Shown: one piece after another, positions 38,916 to 49,578 of the stretch | Position numbering within the stretch: the first letter of the stretch is position 1 | Layout: every line of letters begins with the position of its first letter | Source: Deltaproteobacteria bacterium | Lineage (GTDB): Bacteria > Desulfobacterota > Desulfarculia > Adiutricales > Adiutricaceae | Length of the DNA stretch: 64,000 nucleotides | Direction of reading: 5' to 3' | Assembly (NCBI GenBank): GCA_031279515.1 | Contig: JAITII010000037.1 | Span: 1-64,000, forward strand | The notes under the pieces: model-generated | What the model saw: the letters and a program-made list of their open reading frames with translations, nothing else | The model's database searches: none | Told to the model about the DNA's origin: nothing | Position numbers and translations under genes: made by a program

Positions 38916-39008
38916 TGGGCTTTGTCCTTGACAGAAAAATGGCCGCCAAATGTGCTGGCGGCCATAGTCTTTTTCGAGAAATTTTATAAATTAGGTAGGC
39001 ACCTTAAT

Positions 39009-39377
39009 TTATGCGCCAACTTGGCCTGCCATCTGGTCTTTCACCTTGCCTATCAACAGATTAAAGGCCTGGGGATCGGTGGCCGCCATATTGGAAAGGG
39101 CCTTGCGGTCTATATTGATGTCAGCCTTCTTTAAAAGGTTAATCACCACGGAATAAGAGGAGCCCAAGGCCTTGGAAGCTGCGCTAATACGGGTAATCCA
39201 AAGACTCCGCATCTGCCTTTTGCGGTCCTTGCGGTCCCTGAAGGCAAAGGTAAGTCCCTTTTCCACGCCTTCCCTGGCACTGCGATAAAGGACCCTTCTT
39301 CCGCCCCGAAAGCCCTTGGCAAGTTTTAAATATTTCTTATGGCGCTGTTTAGTATGTTGTCCGCCTTTGATGCGCAT
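39009..39377 (-). CDS. rplT: 50S ribosomal protein L20
   Basis: HKKYLKLAKGFRGGRRVLYRSAREGVEKGLTFAFRDRKDRKRQMRSLWITRI. Confidence 0.97.
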   Translation of the reverse strand: MRIKGGQHTKQRHKKYLKLAKGFRGGRRVLYRSAREGVEKGLTFAFRDRKDRKRQMRSLWITRISAASKALGSSYSVVINLLKKADINIDRKALSNMAATDPQAFNLLIGKVKDQMAGQVGA

Positions 39378-39437
39378 GGTATAGCTCCTAAAAATCCAAA
39401 AGTTTAGAAATCTTCTCTCTATTGGTTTCTGGGTAAA

Positions 39438-39641
39438 TCAAGTTCCCAAGTAGGGGAGTAACCTTCTGACAGCCTTGACATTGGAGGAGTCAACCAGGGC
39501 CTTGGCCCGCAAACCCCTTTTTTGTTTGGTGGTCTTGGTGGTTAAGATATGTCGGGCATAGGCCTTGTTACGGCGGATACCGCCTGTGGCAGTAGCCCTG
39601 AAGCGCTTAAAAGCAGAGCGGTTAGTTTTCATCTTGGGCAT
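39438..39641 (-). CDS. rpmI: 50S ribosomal protein L35
   Basis: [45 protein letters not shown]. Confidence 0.96.
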   Translation of the reverse strand: MPKMKTNRSAFKRFRATATGGIRRNKAYARHILTTKTTKQKRGLRAKALVDSSNVKAVRRLLPYLGT

Positions 39642-40183
39642 GATAAGGTCCTTTCGGAGATAAAGCTGCCCTAGGGCGGCTTTATGGGGCTAAAATCCCC
39701 GGTGTAATTTTCGGTTTATACCACAAGCTGGCTTTAGCTGTCAAGATTTAAATAAGTTTTTCTGGCCTTGGTATTAGCCTAGATTAAAATCCCAGAGGCT
39801 TGTGGGACTTAGAAGTCTTTTAGGGATAAAAAGGGAAATAAAGATAGCCCTTTGCCTAAACCCAGAATTAAAAGAAATAGTATCCTTTTCTCGCCTGACT
39901 GTCTTTTTTGAGGCACCTTTCATATTAAAGAAAAATAGCTAAAAAAACTATATTTATACATAATTAAACTAAATAATTATATTGTTAAAAATAATTCATC
40001 ATTACTATTTTCCCAATAATGTTAAAATGAGCCCTCTTCCCAGCATGGCCTTACAATTAACTAAGTACTTAAGCATATTGAGAGGCTAAAATTTCAAGCT
40101 GGCTTTTAGCTAATTTTATCCTGTCTCACTTTTAGAGCTTGGTTACTTAGCTAATGCTAAAAAAAGTTTATCTCCTTTGCAAC

Positions 40184-40220
40184 AAAAAGGCCGAAAGCCA
40201 ATATTATTGGACTTTCGGCC
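40184..40220 (-). terminator. Terminator downstream of tRNA-Val
   Basis: ggccgaaag ... ctttcggcc stem, followed on the minus strand by a T run. Confidence 0.6.
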
Positions 40221-40241
40221 ATATTTGGAATTGTATGTTTA

Positions 40242-40316
40242 TGGTAGGCGTGAAGAGATTTGAACTCTTGACCACTACCGTGTCAAGGTAGTGCTCTCCC
40301 CCTGAGCTACACGCCT
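40242..40316 (-). tRNA. tRNA-Val (anticodon GAC)
   Basis: Minus strand AGGCGTG TAGCTCAGGGGGAGAGC ACTACC TTGACAC GGTAGT ... GAGTTCAAATCTC TTCACGCCT ACCA; cloverleaf with encoded CCA. Confidence 0.93.
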
Positions 40317-40510
40317 GAATTTTAAGCATAGTAGTATGAGCAAAAAAGCTCATAACAGACAAATATTATCCCATAATAAGCCCCCGTTGTCAAGGGTTTT
40401 CCTTTAGTGGCTCGCTTTTAAGGCCAGGCCCTCTATTTCATGAGCTTAGGCCTTGGTGAATCCGCCTTGGGGGTAATAGGGTAAAATGCCTTCCCCCCTG
40501 GCAAGAGGAT

Positions 40511-40550
40511 AAAAAAAAGCGCCCTAAGGGGGGGACCAAAGGGCGCCTTT
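40511..40550 (-). terminator. Terminator downstream of pilQ
   Basis: gcgccct ... agggcgc stem followed by T8 on the minus strand. Confidence 0.75.
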
Positions 40551-40567
40551 ACTATTTAGCTTGGATA

Positions 40568-42046
40568 CTAAACAGTTATGGGAATAATGTTAGCTGTTAT
40601 AAAGATGAGCAGCTCTCTCTTTTGGTTGGAGATGCTCCGATCATTAAAGAGCCAGCCCAAAAGGGGTACTGCATGAAGGCCAGGGACCCTGTTGGCTAAG
40701 CTAGTTTGATCGTCAGTAATGATGCCACCTATAACAACTGTTTCTCCGTTACGTACCATGAGCTTGGTTCTGGCTTCCTTGGTCTCAATTAGGACTTCTC
40801 CGTTAGGTGCCAGGCCGCCCAAAGAGTCCTTGGTCAAGGTAATGTCCAAAGTTACTATCTGGCCATTTTCCTCTATGTGGGGCGTTACCCTCAGCTCCAT
40901 AGTGGCATCTTTAAAGGAGGTGGAAGCAGTGGTGCCAGCTGTTGTGCCACCAGTGGTGTAAGGAATCTGCTGACCTTGTTTTATGTAGACTTCTTGGTCA
41001 TTGGCTGCCAAGATACGCGGGGAAGACACTGTCTTAGTATCGTTTACTGTCTCATGGGCATTTAACTCAGCATTGAGCATCAAGGTCCCAGCCCTGTTTA
41101 AAAAGCCGAAACCTAAGTAAGCATTGCCACCAGTCTGGTCAATGAGACCAAACATCTCTCCGGGAACATAGCCGCCAGTTAAGGGGTCGCCTGATTGCAT
41201 ATCAGTTCTCTCGCCCCAGTTGTTGCCACCACCTGGGGTGCGATCAAAGCCTGCCCCCCAACGGATGCCCAGCTGCTGAGCGAAAGTTGTGCTCGCCTCC
41301 ACAATCCTGGCCTCAATTAAGATCTGCTTGGTCACCCTGTCATTGCGCTGGAAAAGAGCGTCCAGGGCCTCTAAGGTGGACTCGTCATCCTCAACGTAAA
41401 TGTCGTTGCCTATTACCCTCACTGAACCCCTGATGCTCCTGGCTTTTTCCATTTCGGCTGCCATGGCAGAAACAGCGGAATACTTCGGGGTATAAATCTT
41501 CTTGGACAAGGGAATCCTAATGGTGGGATCCGAGCTGTCCAAAGTGGCACTCCGAATTGCAGCTAGGGTATCAATCCTTATGACATTGTCATTTCTCTCC
41601 ATGCCCAGGTTCTTGGAAGCCAAAACTATATCTAATGCCTGATCCCAAGGGACGTCTTTGAGCTTCAAGGTGACCTTACCCTGTACCTGGTCAGAGACCA
41701 CTACGTTCATACCGGAGACTTCACCTATGAGACGTAAAATATTGTGGATATCCGCGTTCTGAAAGTCTAGGCTGATGCGCTCTCCAGTGTACACTTTGTT
41801 AGGATTCATCCCCGAATTGGCGCCAGACAAAGAGAGCATAGTCCCCACGTCAGGTGCTGCAGGCTGAGCTGGAGGGGTAGCTGCGCTACCCCCTTGCGGA
41901 GTAGCAGGCGGAGTGGGAGAAGCCGGTGGCGGAGCGAAAGTTTGAGCTGACAAGGGGGAGAAATCAGAAAAAAAGGCAAAAATGGCAATGACCAAAATTG
42001 GCGTCATGAGCCTGGCTAGATTACGACGAGGGCTGATTATTCTCAT
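40568..42046 (-). CDS. pilQ: Type IV pilus secretin PilQ (short form)
   Basis: ISLDFQNADIHNILRLIGEVSGMNVVVSDQVQGKVTLKLKDVPWDQALDIVL; secretin core ILAANDQEVYIKQGQQIPYTT...VVIGGIITDD. Confidence 0.93.
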   Translation of the reverse strand: MRIISPRRNLARLMTPILVIAIFAFFSDFSPLSAQTFAPPPASPTPPATPQGGSAATPPAQPAAPDVGTMLSLSGANSGMNPNKVYTGERISLDFQNADIHNILRLIGEVSGMNVVVSDQVQGKVTLKLKDVPWDQALDIVLASKNLGMERNDNVIRIDTLAAIRSATLDSSDPTIRIPLSKKIYTPKYSAVSAMAAEMEKARSIRGSVRVIGNDIYVEDDESTLEALDALFQRNDRVTKQILIEARIVEASTTFAQQLGIRWGAGFDRTPGGGNNWGERTDMQSGDPLTGGYVPGEMFGLIDQTGGNAYLGFGFLNRAGTLMLNAELNAHETVNDTKTVSSPRILAANDQEVYIKQGQQIPYTTGGTTAGTTASTSFKDATMELRVTPHIEENGQIVTLDITLTKDSLGGLAPNGEVLIETKEARTKLMVRNGETVVIGGIITDDQTSLANRVPGLHAVPLLGWLFNDRSISNQKRELLIFITANIIPITV

Positions 42047-42409
42047 GGCAAGACTCCTTCAAAGAGGGGCTGAAATATCACGTTTAGTCCTTATGGTCTT
42101 TTTTTGTAAGGTTTAAGGGGTGGCTGATACTTGAGGTTGTGGCAAACCTACCCGAGCCTTTACCCTCACCTTTATAATCGGCATTATGACAGACCCACTT
42201 AAATTAATTTATACGGGTCCATAATAATTTATACTAATTATTTAATTAACTTAACATCAGGTAGCTCTACCAAAACATTTAGCATTCATAAGATAAAACA
42301 AGTATGATTACCTATAAATAAGGCAAGTTGCTTCCCAATGTTTACTATTTATTAACACCCTCTCTAAAAATGATCTGCAGTAAAAGGAAAAGAGCAAATT
42401 AGAAAGTTA

Positions 42410-42895
42410 CTACTGCGGCATACTCAGCACTATAGTATTTCCTCCATAAGCGCTGCCTGGCGCATTGGAAGTTTCAATGATAACGGAAGTAGGCGTTATC
42501 TCTTTCACTACCCCGCCCTGCACTCGGGAACCCTTGCGCACTGTATAACCTATTCCACCGTATTCCAACATGGCAATATTGTGTTCTGGATTATTGGCCA
42601 CCACTATGGCCGAAAGGCTGAAATCATCTAAAGGAAAGCGCTGCAACACTGAAGGATCGTTCTGCCCCTCTGTTAAATCAGGAGGCGTGGCCGGATCCAT
42701 AGGAACCGGAGCGGCGGCTTCTGTATTGGGTGACCCCGGTGGCAAAGGTGGTAAGACCAATTGAGTCCCTGGGGTCTGAGTATTGGGAAGATTATCCTGG
42801 GCCATAAGTGCCCCTGCCGTTAGAACTAACAAGGAAGTAACAAGTATCAGAGAGAGATAGGTCCCTTTAGTAAGCTTGCATATATGCATATTCAA
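42410..42895 (-). CDS. PilP-like periplasmic/lipoprotein-like protein (copy 2)
   Basis: FPLDDFSLSAIVVANNPEHNIAMLEYGGIGYTVRKGSRVQGGVVKEITPTSVII, PilP-type beta fold; N-terminal signal segment. Confidence 0.7.
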   Translation of the reverse strand: MNMHICKLTKGTYLSLILVTSLLVLTAGALMAQDNLPNTQTPGTQLVLPPLPPGSPNTEAAAPVPMDPATPPDLTEGQNDPSVLQRFPLDDFSLSAIVVANNPEHNIAMLEYGGIGYTVRKGSRVQGGVVKEITPTSVIIETSNAPGSAYGGNTIVLSMPQ

Positions 42896-43535
42896 CTCCT
42901 TCTGAGGCGCAAGTTGGATCCTTCTAAAAGAGTATCCAATTTCCTAAAACCTCTTTAGGAAAAAACTTTGTTGTTCTAGACAACTAAATAAAATCCTATA
43001 TTTTATTTCGGCTTGAATTGAATAAAACCAAAATATATTTATCATAAAAGCGACTTAATTCTACATATGCCAAACCATTGTCACTTACTTTCAATATGTA
43101 CTACACCAATGTACTACATTAAACCTTTGTAAATCTTCACCTTGCATTTAAAAATGTTACATTTTTCTTGAGTTAAACCTAAAGTATTTTTTAAGCTTTT
43201 GTAAAAGAAACATTTTGTAACATCTGCTTGCCTTGAAATCAGAAGCTTAAAATGTCACATACAAAAATACCAAATAAAAATTATCTAAAGCTAAACTAAA
43301 ATATTAGCTTTAAAGAATAGTTCAAGAAAAACACAGATTCAAATGCTAAAATAAGGTGAAAACTAAACTTAATGGTTGCCTTTACATAAAAGCTAAAAAC
43401 TTAAAGCTATAATACATCAATTTTGAAGGCAATGGAATAGATTTTTTAAAAAAATTTTAAACTTAAAGTTGAAAAAATTCTTTAGAAAAACCTCAAGTAA
43501 GATGTTACATTTACTAACATTTTGCTTTTAGAAGA

Positions 43536-44627
43536 TTAGCCCAAGATATCTTCGATGCCTTCCAGGGGATTTAGGGAAAACTCAGTTATCCTGCTGGTGC
43601 GCTCACCTCGGTAATTAACCTCGGGCTCCTCTATAATTACCTTGCTAGAGGTAATTTGGCGCACTGTTCCATTATTGGGCCCTATTTTCGTACCTTCATG
43701 GAGGATATAGCCCACTCCTCCGCTAACCACCAGGGCTGTTGTACTGCCTGGAATAGGCGACTCTATGATGGCCTCTAAGGTGAACTGGTTTAAGGCCAAA
43801 CGCTGGATCATGGGGAGGTTTCTAGAGGCCTGACGAGAGGTATCCGTTTCCGGAGGACGCGCTACGGTCTCTATGGGCATAAAGGGATCGTCCATGCGGG
43901 AAACGTCCACAGCATATGAGGACAAGACTTCTTTATGCCATTTTTCCAGTTTCATAAAGCGCTCTATGGTATCGGCATCCGCATCCTCTGGAATTGATGG
44001 GCCTTCTAATTCCGCAGCCAGGTTACCAGCTGTGGGGTCAGGGACCGGGGCTGGCTCCATTGGCATACCTTCCTGGGGCATACCTTCCTGGGGACTAGAA
44101 AAGCCGTCCTGAGGCTGGGTGCCATCTGGAGAGGTCGGAATCTGTGGTGAAAAGTCCGCCGCGGGCGGGGTGTAGGCAGGGGGCTGTTGATATTGATCTG
44201 GGGAGTAAGCAGGGGGCTGTTGATACTGATCCGGACTTGCTGGGACCTGGGGAACTTGGCCCGGAACCTGGGGTACGTAGCCCTGGGGGGGTTGATACTG
44301 ATCCGGGGCGTAGGCTTGTTGCTGCTGATATTGGTCTGGACTTGCTGGGACCTGGGGCGCTTGGGGCGCTTGGCCAGGAACCTGGGGCACGTAGCCCTGT
44401 GGGGGCTGGTACTGCATAGGCGGCTGGGGAGCTTGAGATGGATCTCCAACCTGGCCGCTGGGCACCGGCGTGTATACCTGACCCTGCGGATTAGGGTTCT
44501 GGCCAGCTGGCGGCTGATTTGTCTGAGCTAAACCTGGTACGGCATATAGAATGATAGCGAGTATAAAAGCCCCCAAAGGGATTATCAACGCCAGGCTAGC
44601 ATATAATCTGAAATGTTTTTTCTGCAT
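43536..44627 (-). CDS. PilP-like protein with long Pro/Gln-rich repeat region (copy 1)
   Basis: Repeats ASPDQYQQPPAYSPDQYQQPPAYTPP and GYVPQVPGQ; C-terminal LALNQFTLEAIIESPIPGSTTALVVSGGVGYILHEGTKIGPNNGTVRQITSSKVII. Confidence 0.75.
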   Translation of the reverse strand: MQKKHFRLYASLALIIPLGAFILAIILYAVPGLAQTNQPPAGQNPNPQGQVYTPVPSGQVGDPSQAPQPPMQYQPPQGYVPQVPGQAPQAPQVPASPDQYQQQQAYAPDQYQPPQGYVPQVPGQVPQVPASPDQYQQPPAYSPDQYQQPPAYTPPAADFSPQIPTSPDGTQPQDGFSSPQEGMPQEGMPMEPAPVPDPTAGNLAAELEGPSIPEDADADTIERFMKLEKWHKEVLSSYAVDVSRMDDPFMPIETVARPPETDTSRQASRNLPMIQRLALNQFTLEAIIESPIPGSTTALVVSGGVGYILHEGTKIGPNNGTVRQITSSKVIIEEPEVNYRGERTSRITEFSLNPLEGIEDILG

Positions 44628-44680
44628 AGAGGGTTCTGCTTTTAGGGAATTTAACTAAAGTCCCAGGGACAAAAACTGGC

Positions 44681-45319
44681 CTACTTCTTAGAATCCTTGA
44701 CTTGCTGGGCTTCGTCAGGGGTAAGTAAACGGTAGGTACTCCCCTCACACCTGAAGCTTAAGATCATGAGCATATTATCGCCCATGACAGGATTTTCAAT
44801 CTGTACGGTCCTTATATTGATAATCCTTTGCATCTGGCTTAGGTTATAAAGGAATTTCAGGTTGTTTAAGAACGTGCCTTCCAAGTTCATGGAAAACTCT
44901 ATTTCCGCATAATGATTCTTAAGTGTGGGGGCCTTGGGGGCGAACATGGTGACCCGGGCACCAGACTGGATACCCAAATCCGAGATTATCTGCATAAGCC
45001 TGGGGATCTCGTTTTCCCTGGGGAGATAGCTACTTAAGTAATCAAAAGTATCCTTAACGGGAACCAAGTATTCGGCAATGGGCTTATGTTTATTGATGTT
45101 AGTCTGTTCTGTGGAAATCTGGCTATTTAAGTTATTTATCTCCCCTTGCAGGGAGCTGGCCTTGGCGGTATACGGCTGATAGTACAGAAAATAAAACCCA
45201 ACCCCCACCAGAACGATGGCACCTATTAAGATGCCCATTTTCTGGCCAGACTTCAACTTGGATATCTTAGAAAAGAAATCATTCCCACTCTGGGGCTTCT
45301 TAGGCTGGGCTTTGGCCAT
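44681..45319 (-). CDS. pilO: Type IV pilus assembly protein PilO
   Basis: Single N-terminal TM, coiled coil, YLPRENEIPRLMQIISDLGIQSG; position in the cluster. Confidence 0.88.
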   Translation of the reverse strand: MAKAQPKKPQSGNDFFSKISKLKSGQKMGILIGAIVLVGVGFYFLYYQPYTAKASSLQGEINNLNSQISTEQTNINKHKPIAEYLVPVKDTFDYLSSYLPRENEIPRLMQIISDLGIQSGARVTMFAPKAPTLKNHYAEIEFSMNLEGTFLNNLKFLYNLSQMQRIINIRTVQIENPVMGDNMLMILSFRCEGSTYRLLTPDEAQQVKDSKK

Positions 45320-45374
45320 GTGATTCCCTCACGAAAAAAACATATTATATCTAGAATTATTTATAAAACCATGT

Positions 45375-46064
45375 TTATAGGGTAGAAGGTCCGGCTTGGG
45401 CCTCCTGCAGGATCTTGCCTAGGTCCGGAGACGCTGCTGTCACCATCTGGGCCATGAGCTCCCGAGGCGGAAGATTGGAATCCGGAAGGCCTTCTTCCAA
45501 CAGTAAAGCGCCAGGAAAAACCGTGTTTGCGTGTATCTCAAATGTAACTAAGCGAACATTATTTATAGTGGTGTCCCTTGTGGCCCTGATGAGCTCCACC
45601 TTTGTTAGATAGATATTCTGTTCCAAATTATGTTGAAACTCTGCCACCACCTCAAAGTCCGTAGCCATCCCCTTCAAAATAATAGCGCCTTTATTATGGG
45701 AGACGCTTGTGAGCCAGGAATTGGCGGTGAGGACCTGGCCAGCTATGGCATGCAAGAGCCTAGTCTGGTCCCGGCGCCGTTCTTCTAATTCACTTATGGC
45801 TGAGACTTGTACCAACTGGTTTACAAATTCTGTGGTTTGCTTCAAGGCGTCTTGGCTGGTCGCCTGCAGATCCGCAAGCTTCGAACTGGCTTCGTTTCTG
45901 GTCTTTTCCAAGGATTCTATCTTAGTGTCTAAGACCATGCCCTTGAAGAGGTACAGGGCAACACAGAACCCCACTATCACAAAGGCAAAGATAGTCACTG
46001 ACAGCTGGCCACTGGCAGTTTGGCGGAATGACTCAATGGGGAGAAGATTAATTTTGATCATCAT
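45375..46064 (-). CDS. pilN: Type IV pilus assembly protein PilN
   Basis: MMIKINLLPIESFRQ; single TM; adjacent to and overlapping pilM. Confidence 0.9.
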   Translation of the reverse strand: MMIKINLLPIESFRQTASGQLSVTIFAFVIVGFCVALYLFKGMVLDTKIESLEKTRNEASSKLADLQATSQDALKQTTEFVNQLVQVSAISELEERRRDQTRLLHAIAGQVLTANSWLTSVSHNKGAIILKGMATDFEVVAEFQHNLEQNIYLTKVELIRATRDTTINNVRLVTFEIHANTVFPGALLLEEGLPDSNLPPRELMAQMVTAASPDLGKILQEAQAGPSTL

Positions 46065-47119
46065 GCGAGTTCCACCTTCCGGAGGGCGAGCCCGAAACTC
46101 ACAGCCATTTGTGGTCCCACATATCCTAGGTATTGGGGATCAAACTTTTTCGCATTGTATTTGACATTGTTAAAGGGATTGAAAAGCTCGCAAGGCACCT
46201 GGAAAGAATCCTCAAACTCTTTCACTAATCCCATCAAAAGGGAGCTGCCACCGGCCAAATAGATCTTAGTGGGCTTGAATTCGGGAATCTCCTGGCGAAT
46301 GGCCTCTATGGACCTTTCCAAGACTGCCTTCCAGTTACTTACCACCCGATCCACCACCTCGGCGGCCTCAAGCATGTTGGGCGCTTCGGAAGACCCCAAC
46401 TTAATGGCCTCGGCCTCCTCAGGGGAAACCCCAAAGGTGTCCTCCAGGTCTTCGGTTAGCCTCTGGCCTCCTATGTTTTCCTCCTTGATGGTATGCGGTG
46501 ACCCCTCGTAGAGAATAGTCACGTGCATAATGGAGGCCCCGATATCCACCAAAATGGCATTATCCCTGCTGTCCGGGTGACAGAAGTCATAGGCATTATA
46601 AAGGGCTAAAGAGTCGACATCGATAACTGCTGGCTTCAACTGTTTAGTAAGGGCTAGGGCCTGGATATAATTATATACCACCTCTTTACGGGCGGCAACC
46701 AGGAGCACCGACATCTGGCCATGCCTTTCGTCAGTCCCCAAAATATGGCCGTCAATAATCACCTCATTGATGGGATATGGGATGTACTGCTCCGCTTCCA
46801 TGGCCAATGATTGCCGCAATTCCTTCTGGGTAGTGAGCGGCATGGTGATCTTCTTGATAATCATAGTGTCCCCTGATAGGGACAGGGCCGCGAATTTGCC
46901 CTTGGTGAGCTTGCAAAGCTTCCACAGGGAACGCATAGCAGAACTCATGGCTTGGCGGGCCGGCAGAGGCTGCTCCTCCCATTGGGACATGACCCCCAAG
47001 GGCATCTGCGCCAGACCCAAGCCAAGTAAAGTCACCACTTGGGAAGGACCCTTGCCCTTGATACTCAAAAAGGTTGCTTTTGCGGCGTAGGTGCCTATGT
47101 CAAAGCCAATAACCGACAT
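46061..47119 (-). CDS. pilM: Type IV pilus assembly ATPase-like protein PilM
   Basis: MSVIGFDIGTYAAKATFLS; AILVDIGASIMHVTILYEG; KIYLAGGSSLLMGLVKEFEDSFQVPCELFNPFNNV. Confidence 0.94.
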   Translation of the reverse strand: MSVIGFDIGTYAAKATFLSIKGKGPSQVVTLLGLGLAQMPLGVMSQWEEQPLPARQAMSSAMRSLWKLCKLTKGKFAALSLSGDTMIIKKITMPLTTQKELRQSLAMEAEQYIPYPINEVIIDGHILGTDERHGQMSVLLVAARKEVVYNYIQALALTKQLKPAVIDVDSLALYNAYDFCHPDSRDNAILVDIGASIMHVTILYEGSPHTIKEENIGGQRLTEDLEDTFGVSPEEAEAIKLGSSEAPNMLEAAEVVDRVVSNWKAVLERSIEAIRQEIPEFKPTKIYLAGGSSLLMGLVKEFEDSFQVPCELFNPFNNVKYNAKKFDPQYLGYVGPQMAVSFGLALRKVELA

Positions 47120-47616
47120 CTCTACTGCTTATCCTTTAGAAAAGGCGCCTTTAGCGCCTGATGGGGATTAATCTAAAATATTAAATTAGGTAGATAAATT
47201 GGGTAAAAATAATTCTTAGGCAGGAGTTTGGGAAGCGTTTTGGGGACTCAGAAAAAAAACCGGGGACAAAGCTTAGGGCCAATAGGTTTCAGTCAGAGAT
47301 TCAAAAAGCAACCCAACTTTCCTAATATCATACTCTACAAAAAAAGTGAAGTTTTTTAATAATTTAGCTAAAGAAAGTCCATTCTGAACCTGAAATGAAT
47401 GATTGCCCTTATATATTACAATTTTAGATATATCCACTAAATATAGTTTCCATACATTATATGGCAGTATATTTAACCATTCTCCCAACATGTGGGTCTC
47501 AGCCTTTCCACCTCCGGCATGAGGCGGAAAGGCCTGGACTCCTTGTGGTTTGGGGTTAAATAGTTGTGTCCGCGCTGGCCAGGGAGTGGAGTGGCCCCAC
47601 GGTGGGAAAGTAGCTC

Positions 47617-47817
47617 CTATAGGTCTGAAAAGATCTTGTCCTTATCGTCCAGGGAGTAACCCAGAGCAAGTATAATCTTGCGCTTGGTTTCCATTCGACA
47701 CTTTTCGCCGTTTTCGATACGGTCAATGGTCATGGGAGAAACCCCGGCCTTGCGGGCAAGCTCAGCCTTGCTTAGGAGGAGCTGCTCACGTAACAGTTTT
47801 AATGAATTCTCTGCCAA
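47617..47817 (-). CDS. XRE-family HTH transcriptional regulator
   Basis: LLLSKAELARKAGVSPMTIDRIENGEKCRMETKRKIILALG. Confidence 0.88.
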   Translation of the reverse strand: MAENSLKLLREQLLLSKAELARKAGVSPMTIDRIENGEKCRMETKRKIILALGYSLDDKDKIFSDL

Positions 47818-48367
47818 AATAACACCTCTTTTCTAGAACAAATAAAGTGATAGCAAGTGAGACTAAAACAGTCTGAAAATCAGTAATGCTGTTTTCATAA
47901 ATTAAGCGTTTTCACCTAACGATGTCAAGCATTTTTTTTAAATGATAACCAATGATAACGAACTATACTTAGTTCTGTAGAGAACATAGTAGAAAACCCT
48001 AGATATTGAAAGAGATAGACCTAATTTTTTCTATCTACCTTCTAATCAGGAAGAGACAAACACGGTTCTAAGAGATATGCCTGATACAAGCCGCAAGTAA
48101 AAATTTTGCTAGTAATTCCGAGAATATAACATTTATTTGGAAGATAATTTGCCATTTTAAACGATAAATTCTGAAATTAGCAAAGTATTTAAGCCCTAAT
48201 AAAAAAATTTTGCTAATGATTTCAAGGGCTTAAATAGATTTCCAAAAAATGTTCCCTCTTTTAGCTTATGGAAGCCATCATGATCTTTTTAGTAAAATTT
48301 AGAAAAATTCATGCGGAAGAGAAAAAGCTTTGAAAATTTTTCTCTTCTGGCCCAGGGCTTAAATCCC

Positions 48368-48706
48368 TTACTCAGGCCAAATTTTTCCCAATTTCGCCAA
48401 GAGATCAAAGTTTCCCTTCACCTTAACTTTCCCTGTCAAAAAGGCGTGGGAAGTTGACATTTTCTTCTCTACCACCTGTAAAAGCGTATCTTCGGAAATT
48501 GAAACCGTGACGTCCGGGGCATCCGGACTGGGTGACTCTGGGCCCAAGGCTTTGACCCCCACCTTACCGTCCTTGTAATTGACCAACCACTGCCTACTAG
48601 GTTTGGCATCAATATTTAGTAGGATACTTGCTGGCTCTCCTTCGGCAGGAAGGCTCAAATTACCTACCTTCTCAATAATCTTTTCGTAAAGTTCATCCAA
48701 AGTCAT
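48368..48706 (-). CDS. SCP2 sterol-binding-domain protein
   Basis: WLVNYKDGKVGVKALGPESPSPDAPDVTVSISEDTLLQVVEKKMSTSHAFLTGKVKVKGNFDLLAKL. ATG at 48706 preferred. Confidence 0.85.
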   Translation of the reverse strand: MTLDELYEKIIEKVGNLSLPAEGEPASILLNIDAKPSRQWLVNYKDGKVGVKALGPESPSPDAPDVTVSISEDTLLQVVEKKMSTSHAFLTGKVKVKGNFDLLAKLGKIWPE

Positions 48707-49578
48707 AAAAGTTTCTCTTTCCACCGGATATTATAAAATTATATATGATAAAGATCAAGTAAATTTGCAATAAAATAAGTGGCAATAAATTGCCAGCCGT
48801 CAGCCATAGTTAACCATATATTTGCAACCTGACATCTTAAATATATGAATATCTTGGGTGAGTTGTATTTTTACTTGTTCCTTCCCACCAGTAATAACAA
48901 AATTTAGGTATATAGTATCTGCTAATTGTATATAATGTTTTGTGGATACCATTTCTACTTATTTATGAAGTTACATAATAATTCTAACTTTAAAATCCAG
49001 TCCCCCACTAAGTGGGAGAAATTTTATTACCTTGAATACTTAACTTTTTACTGCAAATCCTTATTTTTTTCAACAAAACCTTTCCATACATATCTAAGCT
49101 GCTATAGAGAATACCTTTATGGGGTCAATAGTCATTTTTTCTCTAAAAGAAGTAAAAATTTGTTTTGTTTCTCTACATTTAGATATGGACCCCGCTAGAG
49201 GAACCTCAAAATTGATTTTAAAGCTTGACAATCGCTCCCATTTTTTTCTTGAGACTACCCCTGGGGCTTATTTACGCATTTTCTGCCAAATATCCACTAG
49301 TTTTCAGGTTACTAAGAACAGTATAGCACAAATCCTCCACATTTTTCCATAACTTCGTGTAGATTGTTTTGACCAAAGCTTAACTAGTTATTATTTTGCT
49401 GGAGGAAATAAGCAAAACTAAAGGTTTAATCCTTTTTTGAGAATTTAGCACCAAAATTCTATGCCATTGGGGATAAATAGTAGGTAATTTTTGCTTTCGC
49501 CTATATAATTTATTAGGGTACTCAAATCCCCTAGATTTGGGTTGCACATTGTTTTCTAGCCTTTTTTGGGGGGTTCAT

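Noticed and set aside
48926-49352. ORFs 48926..49198 and 49119..49352
   Set aside because: Overlapping, AT-rich, Phe/Tyr/Ser-heavy translations with no RBS or motif; likely non-coding.
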